From CALDTK01 sp045110575 (GTDB lineage: Bacteria > Bacteroidota > Bacteroidia > Chitinophagales > Saprospiraceae), in the NCBI GenBank assembly GCA_045110575.1, contig JBGCGF010000019.1:49322-113321 (forward strand): a stretch of DNA of 64,000 nt, given 5' to 3'. The translations under genes and the position numbers were made by a program. A model generated the notes under the pieces. It was not told the origin of the DNA, ran no database searches, and was given only the letters and a program-made list of their open reading frames with translations. Every line of letters begins with the position of its first letter. The first letter of the stretch is position 1. Of the stretch, positions 51,859 to 62,700 are shown piece after piece.

Positions 51859-54800
51859 CTAATTTCGCATAATCACCATTCTTGCAGTTTGCGATTGCTT
51901 CCCTTTAGATTCGGCACGAAGGATATAGAGACCAACCTTTAGGTGTTCAACAGGCAATTCAAAGGTTCTAGTGTCTTCTGGGAGATCACTAATTGTTTCG
52001 ATCAATGTACCATTGCTGTTGTACACTTTAAGCTCTTCTGTCGTGTAGTTTTCTGGAAGATGAACCAACGTGTAAAAATTAGCCGGGTTAGGAGATAACC
52101 ACAGTTTGTTCTTGTCACGTGCGAAAACACTAAACGGAACAGGAGGTGCACTGAAGTTTACGGTGTAATCTTCGACTTCTCCGAACGAATGCGTGCCACA
52201 CGGTGTTGGTGTCTCTTCTCGACTCATCACCACTCGCATTCTAGTAGATCCTTGAGTGAACGGGAAGTTTGGCATTGTTGCTTGACCAATGACCCTGAAA
52301 TTGTCCGTTCCATTTGGTGGACGATTAGCAATGCCAGAAAACACTAATTCTGAACTAGCAAAAACTTTATCGCTGTTGAAGTCAATCCATACACCCCAAT
52401 GCTGATCGAAAGTCTCATAGCTAAAGCCAGTCTCTAACGTAATGTCATAGGTTACACCTCTTTGTATGGGTGTAGAGATGTCTGTGAAATCAGAATACTT
52501 ACTTTTTCCACTGGCATTGTTGATCTGATTGAACGTCACATTCGAAATCCATTCATGCCATGGGAAATCACCTTCCGCATCACAATAGTTAGCAGCCGTT
52601 ATTGGAGTTCCTGCACAGGAGCAACCATCTGCAAGAATTACGTCGCTTGAAGTATTGGAATCACCATCATCACAGCTTGTGCCAGGAGTTGCCGGTACGT
52701 TAGGGTTGTTGTCGTCACAATCATCTGTTGCGCACACGCCATCACCATCTGCATCTCCACCAGCATTGCTGCATGGTCCACCGCTATTCGTAACAGTGTA
52801 GTTTTCATTTATACGGCAGATCTCATTGTAGTTCTCGTCGTACAATGAGATTTTTACGCGATAAGTGTCATCAGGAAGAGGGACAATTTGCGTCTGCGCC
52901 TCGCAATCTGATGAGCATCTAAATGCACGGTCCCAGTCGGAAGTGAAAATTTGGATTCCGGCATGCGCTGCACCATCTAATCCACTTATAACAATTTGAC
53001 CGTTAGTTGAAGTAATCGTCAGGTCTTCACAAGGATCTGTAGATACTACTGATCCTTCACAGGTGCAGCCATCTGCCTGAATCACATCGTTTATCGTGGT
53101 AAGGTTTGCATCATCACAGCTTGTCCCTGGGGTAGCTGGGATATTAGGATTGTTATCGTCACAATCATCGTCTACGCATACTCCATCATTGTCATTGTCG
53201 ATGCAGTTTTCGCAATCGTCAGGAACGCCATTGTTGTTCGTGTCAATGTTGTCATCAAATCCTGGGCATTGATCGTCGTTATCACAAACGCCATCGTTGT
53301 CCGAATCTTGAAAATTGGGTGAAGTTGGATCGCAAACGTCAGCTACTGCTTCGAATATTGGAGTTAGGGTGCGATTGTTATAGGCGACGAAGTCTATCTC
53401 TTCATTGGTATCACCTGTTTCTAGCCAATATTGAAATTCATAACCAGGATCAGCTACGGCTTGGATCCGTATCGGCATGTTGGTGTAGTAGGTGCCTGTG
53501 TAATTGAATGGGATAGACATTTCTTTCCAGTGCAGAAGTACTTCTCCATTGGTGTTGGCATCATAGCCAAACGTCAACTCAAACTGATTGTCCAAGTTGA
53601 AGTTGCTTTCCATATTGTCATAGAAGTAACTCGGGCGCTCTTCGAAAAACTTAGTGTAGCGACGGACTTTTGCTTGCCAGTCAGACCGGTTTTGTAGGTA
53701 AGGAGTGTCGAATGCCCAGCGCTGAACATGATCGTCAATCTCTGTGTCAATAGCAGCTACGGAGGCGTCGATAAACGAATGAGCTCTTTCTTCACTCAGG
53801 ATTAATTCCATGAAACTACAAGTACGCTGAATGAATTCGTCTTTGAATTCATCATTCTCTAGTAGTTTTCTAATAAATAGTGTAGCACGACTATCATATG
53901 GCCAGCCCCTTTGGTTAGGGTCTAGTATTTTTCCAAAAGTATCCTTGTCATAGCTATTTGCAGATCCTATCCCAAAGATATTTGTGGAAGCGTCTGAATC
54001 GGCATACATGTATCGCCATTTGCCGTCAGAAGCCTTAGGACGCCATATTTGAAGGTTGTTGGCAGGCCAATCCGAACTACTGAGGTAGATCATGCTAATC
54101 CAATAGTCAATCAGGTTTTCAATGTCAAATTGAGTTTTGAAATAATCAAAACTTGCCGGATCACTTAAATCATTAGCCAATACGTAGTCGTAAAGTGCCT
54201 GGTAGTGCACGTCGCTACCTTTCTTGATGTCGGTGTATATTCTTGGATTTTTGACTAAATCCAATTCTTCTTCTGGTACATCAAAAAGTCCGTCGAAATA
54301 CTCATCACCATAAAGGTCACGGAAATTCTGTATGCCGAAATACTCTCCATTGATATAGACAATAGTCGGTCGGTAACTTTGATATTCAACATCTGTTACT
54401 TCCGCTAGCATTTGCTGGTTTGTACCATCTCTTAGCATAGTGTGCTTGAAGTCCTGCCCACTATTTCTAAGTCGTAGTCGTTTGTATTTTTTGTAGTCTC
54501 TATTTGGGAAAAGCTTGTAGTCAATGTCTCCATCACCATAAGTGTTGCCTCGTAAGTAGATGTTTAGACTCTTTAGCGCATTTCGTCGTGAGCAATTGCC
54601 AGATATTTTAATCCCAGCTTCTACCGCGAACTTCTCCTCGCCATCGGTTTCGAAAAATGTAATGTGTGCTGGTCTTTCCCAGTCTTGCCAGTAATTTACA
54701 GGAATGTCATCACTACAAAATCCAGCATTAAGTCCGTTGGTACCTACGGTATAAATACCAATTTCATCATCGTATAAGTTGTCAGGATCCGTTGTGATCA

Positions 54801-56586
54801 TAACGACTGGCAACGTTGCACTGGCATCAAAAAGGTAGCTTTTTGTTTCTATCTGACTTGGAACGTGACCGCTTTTATAGGCACGAGCTCTAATGGCCGT
54901 CGTTTCAAATACCGGTATAGGTCCCGTATACACAGTTGATCCATTGTCAGGGTCAGAGCTATCTGTTGTGTAGTAAATAGTGACGCCTGTCTCAGGGTGG
55001 CTAAGAGTTAGTGATTGAGGACTATTGTACGCTCCGTGATTAAGAGAAAATTCCGGAGTCTCTAACCAAGACAGCGTTCCGTCATTTGGTGCATTTGGCG
55101 TTTGTGTACCAAATAAGACCCAGTCTGTCGCTCCTTCAGTAGATCGTCCAGCAGAGGTTTTAAAAGGTATTTCACCGGAATCAACTTGGTCTAGAATGAC
55201 TAAGTCATTTCCTAGTGCCTGAACAAGCGTAATGGTCTCACCGCCACTGCCAATTTTAAAGTCTGCATGGAATCCACCTAAGTGCGGTTCGCCATCTGCA
55301 AAAATCGTCAAAAAGCCTCTTGCAGGAATAGGAGTTGCAGATCCAATTTGCCATTTTGTAAGGTCTGTGGCTTTGTCCGAAAGGTACAAGCCACCTACAC
55401 TCACTGGGAAATCATTGCTATTGTATAGTTCGATCCAATCTGATTTACCGCCATTCTCATCTTCATATGCTGTGCCACTGGCAGAGACTTCGTTTATGGA
55501 AATATTCGAGATTGGTGTGGTAGGAATAGGAGCCTCGTAGGTTATTTTTAAGCTAGGCCCCGTTCCAGAGGTGAAATTTTCAGCTGAGCGCTGTCCGGTT
55601 CCATCTATGATAAATGCCAAGTTGTAGCCAGCTTGCCAGCTTCCTTGGTTTACCACTTCTTGGATAATAGATGAAAGGTCTGCCGTTCTTTCATCAGGTC
55701 CTGCAAGGTTTTCAAGCGTCCATTCCTCTGGTCGCCAGTTTACACTTGTAGACGTAACAGGTCTGTCAGACAGGTTTGCATCAATTTCTTCAAAAGGGGC
55801 TGCACTTGTTGTTTGTGCTCTTACGTTTAGATTTGATGGACCAGAGCTGTAGTCTGGATCTTTGCAGGTGAATTGAATGTACGCGCCGGTAATCGTTGCA
55901 CCACTCGGAATTGGAATGTTTTGAAAGCGAACTCCGATCTTTTGGGTGTTAAAAGTCTCCGTCATCAACATTCCAAAGTGATCAATATTTACTCCCTTAT
56001 TGGTGTATCCATATTCTATCGCATCATCAGATTCCTGATTTACGACGCGGGAAACACTACTCTGAAAAGTAGGAGTAGACATCACTTCATTAGACCCATT
56101 GGGTGTAGGGCTTGTAAATAGTTGAAAAACGCTGCCACCATTAAGAGTACGTCCGTAAGAAATGTCAGTGTTCTGCGCACCAAAAACTACTTGGTCAACA
56201 GTCGTTCCATTAGGAGCCGTAAGAGTTAGTGTTTCACCACTCGCCCCTAATTTTAGATTGATATGGTTTTCACCATCACCTGTATCCTTATCAGCCCATA
56301 GCAACAAATATCCATTAGCAGGAACAGTAGTTACTTGAGGATTTGAGCTGGGGATTTGCCACAGCTGGTCATCTAAGGGATCGTCTGAGATGAAATACCC
56401 CGCTAGGTCAACCGCCGTAGCTCCACTGTTGTAAATTTCAATCCAATCGTCAAAGTCACCTTGGTCATCAGACAACGTAGTCCCGTTGTCAGCCAAGACT
56501 TCATTTATGGTGATCTGACTGAAAAGTGATGAAGATTGCAGCGTCAATACTAGAAGTAGAGGGAAAAATAAGTCGTAATATCTCAT
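51859..56586 (-). CDS. Giant secreted lamin-tail/CotH-kinase protein with T9SS signal
   Basis: The 1575-residue precursor has a signal peptide (MRYYDLFFPLLLVLTLQSSSLFSQ). Domains in order: lamin-tail domain (about 25-150, INEVLADNGTTLSDDQGDFD), a beta-sandwich (170-350), a second lamin-tail domain (360-500), a chitobiase-like C-terminal sandwich (510-590), a CotH kinase-type domain (about 595-900, with HMLRDGTNQQ-like and GKWRYMYADSDAS motifs), thrombospondin/Dx(D/N)xDG calcium repeats (about 1100-1350), a GEVED-type domain (about 1370-1480) and a type A T9SS sorting end (about 1495-1575, LWLSPNPANFYTLVHLPENY). It is probably a large adhesive cell-surface protein. Confidence 0.85.
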   Translation of the reverse strand: MRYYDLFFPLLLVLTLQSSSLFSQITINEVLADNGTTLSDDQGDFDDWIEIYNSGATAVDLAGYFISDDPLDDQLWQIPSSNPQVTTVPANGYLLLWADKDTGDGENHINLKLGASGETLTLTAPNGTTVDQVVFGAQNTDISYGRTLNGGSVFQLFTSPTPNGSNEVMSTPTFQSSVSRVVNQESDDAIEYGYTNKGVNIDHFGMLMTETFNTQKIGVRFQNIPIPSGATITGAYIQFTCKDPDYSSGPSNLNVRAQTTSAAPFEEIDANLSDRPVTSTSVNWRPEEWTLENLAGPDERTADLSSIIQEVVNQGSWQAGYNLAFIIDGTGQRSAENFTSGTGPSLKITYEAPIPTTPISNISINEVSASGTAYEDENGGKSDWIELYNSNDFPVSVGGLYLSDKATDLTKWQIGSATPIPARGFLTIFADGEPHLGGFHADFKIGSGGETITLVQALGNDLVILDQVDSGEIPFKTSAGRSTEGATDWVLFGTQTPNAPNDGTLSWLETPEFSLNHGAYNSPQSLTLSHPETGVTIYYTTDSSDPDNGSTVYTGPIPVFETTAIRARAYKSGHVPSQIETKSYLFDASATLPVVMITTDPDNLYDDEIGIYTVGTNGLNAGFCSDDIPVNYWQDWERPAHITFFETDGEEKFAVEAGIKISGNCSRRNALKSLNIYLRGNTYGDGDIDYKLFPNRDYKKYKRLRLRNSGQDFKHTMLRDGTNQQMLAEVTDVEYQSYRPTIVYINGEYFGIQNFRDLYGDEYFDGLFDVPEEELDLVKNPRIYTDIKKGSDVHYQALYDYVLANDLSDPASFDYFKTQFDIENLIDYWISMIYLSSSDWPANNLQIWRPKASDGKWRYMYADSDASTNIFGIGSANSYDKDTFGKILDPNQRGWPYDSRATLFIRKLLENDEFKDEFIQRTCSFMELILSEERAHSFIDASVAAIDTEIDDHVQRWAFDTPYLQNRSDWQAKVRRYTKFFEERPSYFYDNMESNFNLDNQFELTFGYDANTNGEVLLHWKEMSIPFNYTGTYYTNMPIRIQAVADPGYEFQYWLETGDTNEEIDFVAYNNRTLTPIFEAVADVCDPTSPNFQDSDNDGVCDNDDQCPGFDDNIDTNNNGVPDDCENCIDNDNDGVCVDDDCDDNNPNIPATPGTSCDDANLTTINDVIQADGCTCEGSVVSTDPCEDLTITSTNGQIVISGLDGAAHAGIQIFTSDWDRAFRCSSDCEAQTQIVPLPDDTYRVKISLYDENYNEICRINENYTVTNSGGPCSNAGGDADGDGVCATDDCDDNNPNVPATPGTSCDDGDSNTSSDVILADGCSCAGTPITAANYCDAEGDFPWHEWISNVTFNQINNASGKSKYSDFTDISTPIQRGVTYDITLETGFSYETFDQHWGVWIDFNSDKVFASSELVFSGIANRPPNGTDNFRVIGQATMPNFPFTQGSTRMRVVMSREETPTPCGTHSFGEVEDYTVNFSAPPVPFSVFARDKNKLWLSPNPANFYTLVHLPENYTTEELKVYNSNGTLIETISDLPEDTRTFELPVEHLKVGLYILRAESKGKQSQTARMVIMRN

Positions 56587-57095
56587 AGGCTAGAATCGAC
56601 TGTACGTCGTTTGGAGTAGATTGTTTCTCTTCTGGGAGGTGTCTGGTGAAGCTTTTCTAAACCTCTGGTTTAGGAGGATTAGAAAATTTCACAACTAAAA
56701 ATAACAAAAAAAAATCGCAAGGAGAAGCGATTAGTTCTCAAGTTTAGCATCCTTGCAAGGTCGGGCCTTTTCAGCTCGATTGTGCACCCTGAAAGAGGTG
56801 TTTTTAGTGGTAAATGGCTTGGTAGGCTTTAAACGAAACCTCTCACATAAAATCCTAGTGGGGCGAGCTGATACATTTCAATTGCGACAAGTCAGATTTG
56901 CAATTTTACTCACTTGCAGCTTTAATCCACGCCAGTGGTCACACACTGGGAGTTTGTGTATGTACGATAAATTATGTAGGCTTTATTTTATGGGGATGTC
57001 CTTACGAAAACTTGCGGTTCTTCGTTTCCTATAGAATCTCGAGACTCATCCACCGCTCATCCTCAAATTTGAGGATAAGCTATCTGCTTAGCTTT
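56587..57095. other. 509-base gap between the CotH gene and nadA
   Basis: Holds a triloop hairpin (CTAAACC-TCT-GGTTTAG, 56657-56673), a weak minus-strand terminator (AATCGC stem at 56713-56732 followed by T9, 56706-56714) that suits nadA read-through, and a perfect 18-bp palindrome ATCCTCAAATTTGAGGAT at 57059-57076 just after the nadA stop. No protein-coding gene is convincing. Confidence 0.45.
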
Positions 57096-58100
57096 CTACA
57101 AGCCTGCCTTCGCACTTACTTCTAGCATGCGATCGATACACGCCTTACCTTCCTTGATAATCCATTCAGGAAGGATAACTTCAGGAAGCTCGTATTTCAT
57201 GACGGTATAAAGCTTTTCCATGGTGTTGAGCTTCATGTGTGGGCACTCGTTGCACGCGCAGGTGTTGTCGGGTGGGGCAGGGATGAACTCCGCATCTGGA
57301 CGACCTTTGATCATCTGGTGGATGATGCCGGCTTCGGTAGCCACAACGAAGGTTTTGACGGAAGTCTGCTCTTTGGTATAACGCAATAGGCCACTCGTAC
57401 TGCCGATGTAGTCCGCACGCTCAAGAAGTTGCGGCTCACATTCTGGGTGAGCAATAAGCTTCGCCTCTGGGTTGCTGGCCATGAGCTTGGTGATCTTCTC
57501 ATCACTGAAAATCTCGTGGACCATACATGATCCATTCCAGAGCTTCATCTCGCGTCCTGTCTTCTTGACGAGGTACTTGCCCAAATTGATGTCTGGTGCA
57601 AAGATGATCGGCTGATCTTTTGGAATAGACTCGATGATCTGTACGGCATTTGTGCTTGTACAGCAGATGTCCGTAAGTGTCTTTAATTCAGCAGTGCAAT
57701 TGATGTAGCTGACCACTTTGTGATCTGCATACTTCTCCTTGTACTTTCGGAACAAGTGCGGTGGACAGCTATCTGCCAATGAGCAGCCAGCTTTCAAATC
57801 GGGCAGAAGAACCTTTTTACTCGGGTTGAGCATCTTGGCGGTTTCCGCCATGAAGTGGACTCCCGCAAAAACGATGATATCTGCTTCTGTCTGTTCTGCT
57901 TGTTGACTCAAACCGAGTGAATCGCCTACGTAGTCTGCGATGTCCTGAATCGGACCTTCTTGGTAGTAGTGCGCAAGAATCACCATGTTCTTCTCCTTCT
58001 TCAGCTTTGTTATTTCAGCTGCAAAGTCGAGGCCTGGATCAGCAGGGATATTGAGGTATCCGTTACGTTCAAGGTTGGCGGTGGCGCGAGCGATATCCAT
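57096..58100 (-). CDS. nadA: Quinolinate synthase A
   Basis: The 334-residue protein has the three iron-sulfur cluster Cys of NadA: in INCTAELKTLTDICCTS, in CEPQLL and in TCACNECPHM. MVILAHYYQEG and AHPECEP also match. It condenses iminoaspartate with dihydroxyacetone phosphate to quinolinate in NAD synthesis. nadB and nadC are not in the window. Confidence 0.95.
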   Translation of the reverse strand: MDIARATANLERNGYLNIPADPGLDFAAEITKLKKEKNMVILAHYYQEGPIQDIADYVGDSLGLSQQAEQTEADIIVFAGVHFMAETAKMLNPSKKVLLPDLKAGCSLADSCPPHLFRKYKEKYADHKVVSYINCTAELKTLTDICCTSTNAVQIIESIPKDQPIIFAPDINLGKYLVKKTGREMKLWNGSCMVHEIFSDEKITKLMASNPEAKLIAHPECEPQLLERADYIGSTSGLLRYTKEQTSVKTFVVATEAGIIHQMIKGRPDAEFIPAPPDNTCACNECPHMKLNTMEKLYTVMKYELPEVILPEWIIKEGKACIDRMLEVSAKAGL

Positions 58101-58211
58101 GGGTGACTTTTCGAGTGGGGTGCAATAAACAAACTGACAGTGGCTCTGCCTGATGATTGTACTAAAAGAAGGTTTTTAGCTTCAATAATGTTCTTCCCAC
58201 TAGGCTATAAA

Positions 58212-59591
58212 TTACCATTTACCAGGTTCAACTCGAACGCCGATTCTCCATTTGTCACTCGCCAAAAACTTCTCCTCGTTTTTCAAACGTACAGGTGCGT
58301 GAAAACCAATGACAACTCCATTCGTGCCCCTAAACCCACAATCAAACTGAGCGAGGTGATAAATACCTTTCGAAAGATTTGATGATTCAGGGGATGTTTT
58401 TAGCGAATTCATCCGTTCGCCAGCGCTGCCTTCTGTGCCCAGCAATTCATAGCTCATGCGGAAGTAAATGCCTGCATGTTTGTTGTCGATGGGATTCCTG
58501 ACGCTAAAGTCTAACGTGGCAAAAGTCCCGATGCCGAAAGCAACGAGATCTTCTTCGCTACTCGTCGAGGTAACCTCATCTTTGATTGTCATGCGGTCTG
58601 CGATAATTCGTGTAATGAGCGGTAAGTAAGCCTTCGAGGTTTTATCCGCGCGGTAAACGAGGGGGATTTCAAGTTGGAGATTTCCTAGCGCTCCATACAC
58701 CAGTTTGTCGATTACTTGCTGATTGAAGGTTGTGTCCCGCCGAGTGCTCGCTGTAGAACTCACCGTCAAGTTACTGACAGGCAATGCCATCGAGACGAGT
58801 TGAACGGATGCGGAAGGCTTGGCTGCATTGCTCAAGGCAAAACTTGCAGATGAAAGCGCATTGGGGCCTCCTCGGCCATGGAAGAAAAAGGCAGACTCTT
58901 TAAGTGATCGAACGGGTAGTGGTCCTTTTCGACAAGCTTCTCCCAAGAACATGTGGATGCCGAGAAAATACGATGCCGCCCTCTGATTGAGGTCTGCATA
59001 TTCTTGAGCTGCAGAAATGAGCGTTGCAATTTCGGCTTCCGCTAATTGTATAGCGGCTGTCGTATCGCGAGACGTTACTAAGCGAGGAGAATGGGCTACG
59101 CTTGAAATTTGGTAGGTAGCGAAACGTGTTCGTTCTTCCTTGTTTAAGGTGGCTTGGCCAGCATTGGAGAGTGTTAGCGAGGCGTTTTCTTCTCCTGAAA
59201 GCAATGGACTATGATAAAGTGCGATGCTACGGTGGTCGCCTGGACGGGAATTGGTCGACAGTTTCGCGAGTAAGTCATGGTCACCAAATTGGGCTCTTCT
59301 CAGTAACTCGCGTAACGCTAAGGCTTCTTCGGTTGCCAACGATCCCTTGAGTTGGAGTTTAGTAACCAAGACGGCGAGGGTGTCCACCCGTCGAAGACAT
59401 CTTGATGCCGCAAGGTGGGCGCGAACCGGGACGATCTCCGCTTCAAAGTGTTCTAAGGCTCTGAAGCTTTTCGTCTTCCCACTTTCATCGAGGTAGGTAC
59501 TTTCTCCTACTTGGGTTGAAAAGTAGGGGAGTTGGGCTATTGTACTAAAAGGACAGATGGCGCTAACCATCACGAGAAAAACTACACGCAT
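58212..59591 (-). CDS. Exported protein of unknown function
   Basis: The 459-residue protein has a signal peptide (MRVVFLVMVSAICPFSTIAQ) and no membrane segments after it. The N-terminal half is helical, the C-terminal half richer in beta strands, with GIYFRMSYELLG and WRIGVRVEPGKW at the end, which could be barrel strands. No family recognised. It follows the protease gene terminator and precedes nadA's start by about 110 bases. Confidence 0.6.
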   Translation of the reverse strand: MRVVFLVMVSAICPFSTIAQLPYFSTQVGESTYLDESGKTKSFRALEHFEAEIVPVRAHLAASRCLRRVDTLAVLVTKLQLKGSLATEEALALRELLRRAQFGDHDLLAKLSTNSRPGDHRSIALYHSPLLSGEENASLTLSNAGQATLNKEERTRFATYQISSVAHSPRLVTSRDTTAAIQLAEAEIATLISAAQEYADLNQRAASYFLGIHMFLGEACRKGPLPVRSLKESAFFFHGRGGPNALSSASFALSNAAKPSASVQLVSMALPVSNLTVSSTASTRRDTTFNQQVIDKLVYGALGNLQLEIPLVYRADKTSKAYLPLITRIIADRMTIKDEVTSTSSEEDLVAFGIGTFATLDFSVRNPIDNKHAGIYFRMSYELLGTEGSAGERMNSLKTSPESSNLSKGIYHLAQFDCGFRGTNGVVIGFHAPVRLKNEEKFLASDKWRIGVRVEPGKW

Positions 59592-59644
59592 AAATAGGGT
59601 TTGTGTAGTCTATCAGATCAGCCGTAAATATTTTAGCAGGCAAT

Positions 59645-59679
59645 AAAAAAGGGACGCTCCAATGGAACGCCCCTTTTTT
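59645..59679 (-). terminator. Intrinsic terminator of the serine protease gene
   Basis: On the minus strand AAAAAAGGGGCGTTCC pairs with GAGCGTCCCTTTTTT around ATTG, ending in T6; it lies about 45 bases after the stop. Confidence 0.8.
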
Positions 59680-59722
59680 TTGGCTGGTGCCTGTGTTAAG
59701 GTGATCTGCTTGATTTGCCCTA

Positions 59723-62700
59723 TTAAGGAATCAAGACCTTAACGTGCTGGGTGTTGCCAGCTTCTCCTAAGGCCTCGAGAATATAAATTCCTGTAGCTAG
59801 AGAAGTAGAGAGTTGCAGGACGGATTTGCCTTCACTCTGGTTGGTCCAACGTTGTGCTACTTGGCCATCTGATCTGATGAGTCGCAACTCCGATACGCTT
59901 GTAGGTAGCTGAACTTCTACGTTGGCAGCGTTAAGGACGCGAGCGTTGAAGTCTTCGAGTTGGCTTTTGCGACTATTCACAGCGACTACGTTGCTGAAGG
60001 TTTCTGTCCCGTCCAAGTCTACTTGACGTAGTCTGTAATAGGTGGTGGCTGCAATAGGTTTAGCATCGATATGGCTGTACTGTTGGACCTCAAGCGGATT
60101 GTCACCAGCATTGAGGGTTGTGTTTTGCCGAAAGGATAAACCGTCTTCACTGTGCTGTAATTCGAAGTAGTTATTCTCCCATTCGGTGGCCGTTTTCCAC
60201 TCTAAGAGGTTGCCTTGATTTGCGACATGGCTTCCGCTAAAACTGATCAATTCTACAGGTAATGGACTCGCTGGATTGACCGTCAATCCAAAGGAGGAGA
60301 AGCCTGAGAAGAAGCTTGCTTCAAGGTATTCTAGTGAGCTTTCAGTGCCAAAAGTAGTTGGCTGCCAATCGACAACGTAACTGGCGTAGTTGGCTGGAGT
60401 GACTTCTGCAAACGTAGTAGCTCCGGATACTTTAGCGAACCCAGCTTCAGAAAGAGATCGGCCAGTTGCCGTTTGCCAATCACCTAGCTCTGCATTTCCA
60501 TAAAACCACCTAAGCGTGTATGCGCCAGCCCCTCCACCGAGTACTGGGCTGATGTTCAGGGTTTTGGCGTAAGCGAAAGAAGTCGGGTCGGTGGAGAAAA
60601 ATGGATACGTCGATTGTGCCGTCGCATCTCTGTCTACTTCGATAAGCACGCAGCCATAGTCTGTAGACGTGGTGTTTGTCAATTCAGCGATGACGCTGAG
60701 GTTGACGGGATCAAGTACTGGAACCGTCTGGTTTGCTCCGAAATAAACTTGAGTAGGGCTTACGATTCCAGTTGAAGCGACTGCAGGAACTGTTCCTGAA
60801 AGTTCAATGTTGTCAAGCGCCCAATACCAATCGTTTGATCCAGTGTAGGTGAAGCGAAGTTGGAAATTTGCGGACCTGAAGTTTGTCAGGTTAAAAGATG
60901 TGCGGGCAGGGGATGCAAAGCTTCCGACGCTTCCTCCTGCAGCATTTTGATTGATAATCGTAAACCAGTTACCGTTCACGAACACATCAACCTTTGCTGT
61001 TTCCGTACTACCTCCAGCTAAGACCCGGAAGTATTGGTCGAAGCTCAGCTGTAGTGTTGAAGCCGCCGATACGTCCATTATAGGCGAGAGAAGTACTTCG
61101 CTTAATGTAGCCCCTGTTGACGCTGCATCTGAATCAGCGATAACGAAACTGGTACCGTTTAGCGATAATCCAGAACGATTTGCGACGGATTCCCAAGTGT
61201 CCGAGGTTGAACCTCCAGAAACCACTTGCCAACCTGCAGGGATGCCTCCATCGAAGGTTTCGTACATGAAGGTTGCCGGAGCACTACTTCCAATGTTGCT
61301 GTCGTCGTCTATAAAGGTGACATCTAGAGATGCATTCGTTCCGACGAGAACAGTAGCACTGCTAGAGACTAAGTCGATGGCAAGATCTTCAGCGACCTCT
61401 ACAGCATCGTCATTGTATACGCGAAGCGTAAAGTCGGCAGTCGGGTTTGTAGGTGTCAACGTAACACTTCCAGGACTTAGGATATAGTCTGCGTTATCTG
61501 TCGTTCCAAAGGAAGACGTCGATACGGTTACTGGATTAGTGAGAATTCCTCCTGTAGCTTCAATCGTAAGTGTAACGTCTGTATATTCTCTGCAATCGCC
61601 AGGGCTTGGAGTTGTTGCACTGGCTTCAAAAACGTTAAGTGTGCCGAACGATCCCGCGAAATTGATGGTCGGGGCTTGGCCATTTAAAAATCCACCAGCT
61701 TGATACGTAGTGGATCCGCCACCTGTAGGGTCTAGCCAATCCCTCAGCCTTCGTTGCGCTTGTGTAGCAGATCCATTGTTCCAGCTGTAAGCAATCTTGC
61801 CGTAGTAGCCAGGATCGTTAGCTGGGTTGGAGCAGTTTATAGAGGAGCCACCGTAAAGTTGACCGATAACCACTCCTGTACTTTCAAAAAGAGGAGAACC
61901 ACTAGAGCCTCCTTCGGTCACAGAATGACCATTGGTCGTTGCATCCCAGCTGATGTTCCAGAATGCTCCTGAAGGACGAGATCCAAATGTGAAGCTGACA
62001 GGTGCAATGCTATGCGTTGCTATTTTTTTGTAGTCTCCAGCGGGGTGGTGAATACCAACACCACTTGGAGCAGGAGTTGCTCCGGCGTTGAACCCATTGA
62101 AGTAGACATTGTATTGTGAGTTAGGATCCTCGGTCAGTTCAAATAACGCAAAGTCGCTCCCGCTACTATTCGCTTTGAGCGTCGCTCCTGCGGTCGTTTC
62201 TGTCGCTGAGATAGCTGATGTATTTGAGCAACCAGTGCGCTCATAGTTCCAGTAAAATACAAATCCAGAAGCATCAGTATTACCCAAGGCATCCAGAGAT
62301 CCGATACAGTGATCAGCAGTAAGGAAGTATGGTTTACCGTCACCTGAAGTATTGTTGAGCAAAGAGCCAGTGCAAAGACCTGATCCATTCATGAGGATTC
62401 TTGCGACTCCTCTTTTCTGGTTTTGCCAGCTGTCCCCTTCAGGAGAACAGTTCACGTTTACCTGACAAGACCCAGATGGACGTTGAGCTAGTTCAGCTGC
62501 GTTTAGTACTTCTACCAATCTGTACGCGTGGCCAACTTGTGAAATCGTCATTGAGGCCTGACCTCTTTGGCTAAGCGGTTCGAAAATTTCAATGATTGCT
62601 TGGTCACCATAAGTAAGTGCCGTCGCAAATTTTCGAGTGGCTTTATTATTGGCCGAAGTGAATGCGCCTATCGTTTCGCCTGTCTTCGGGTTAAAGACGT

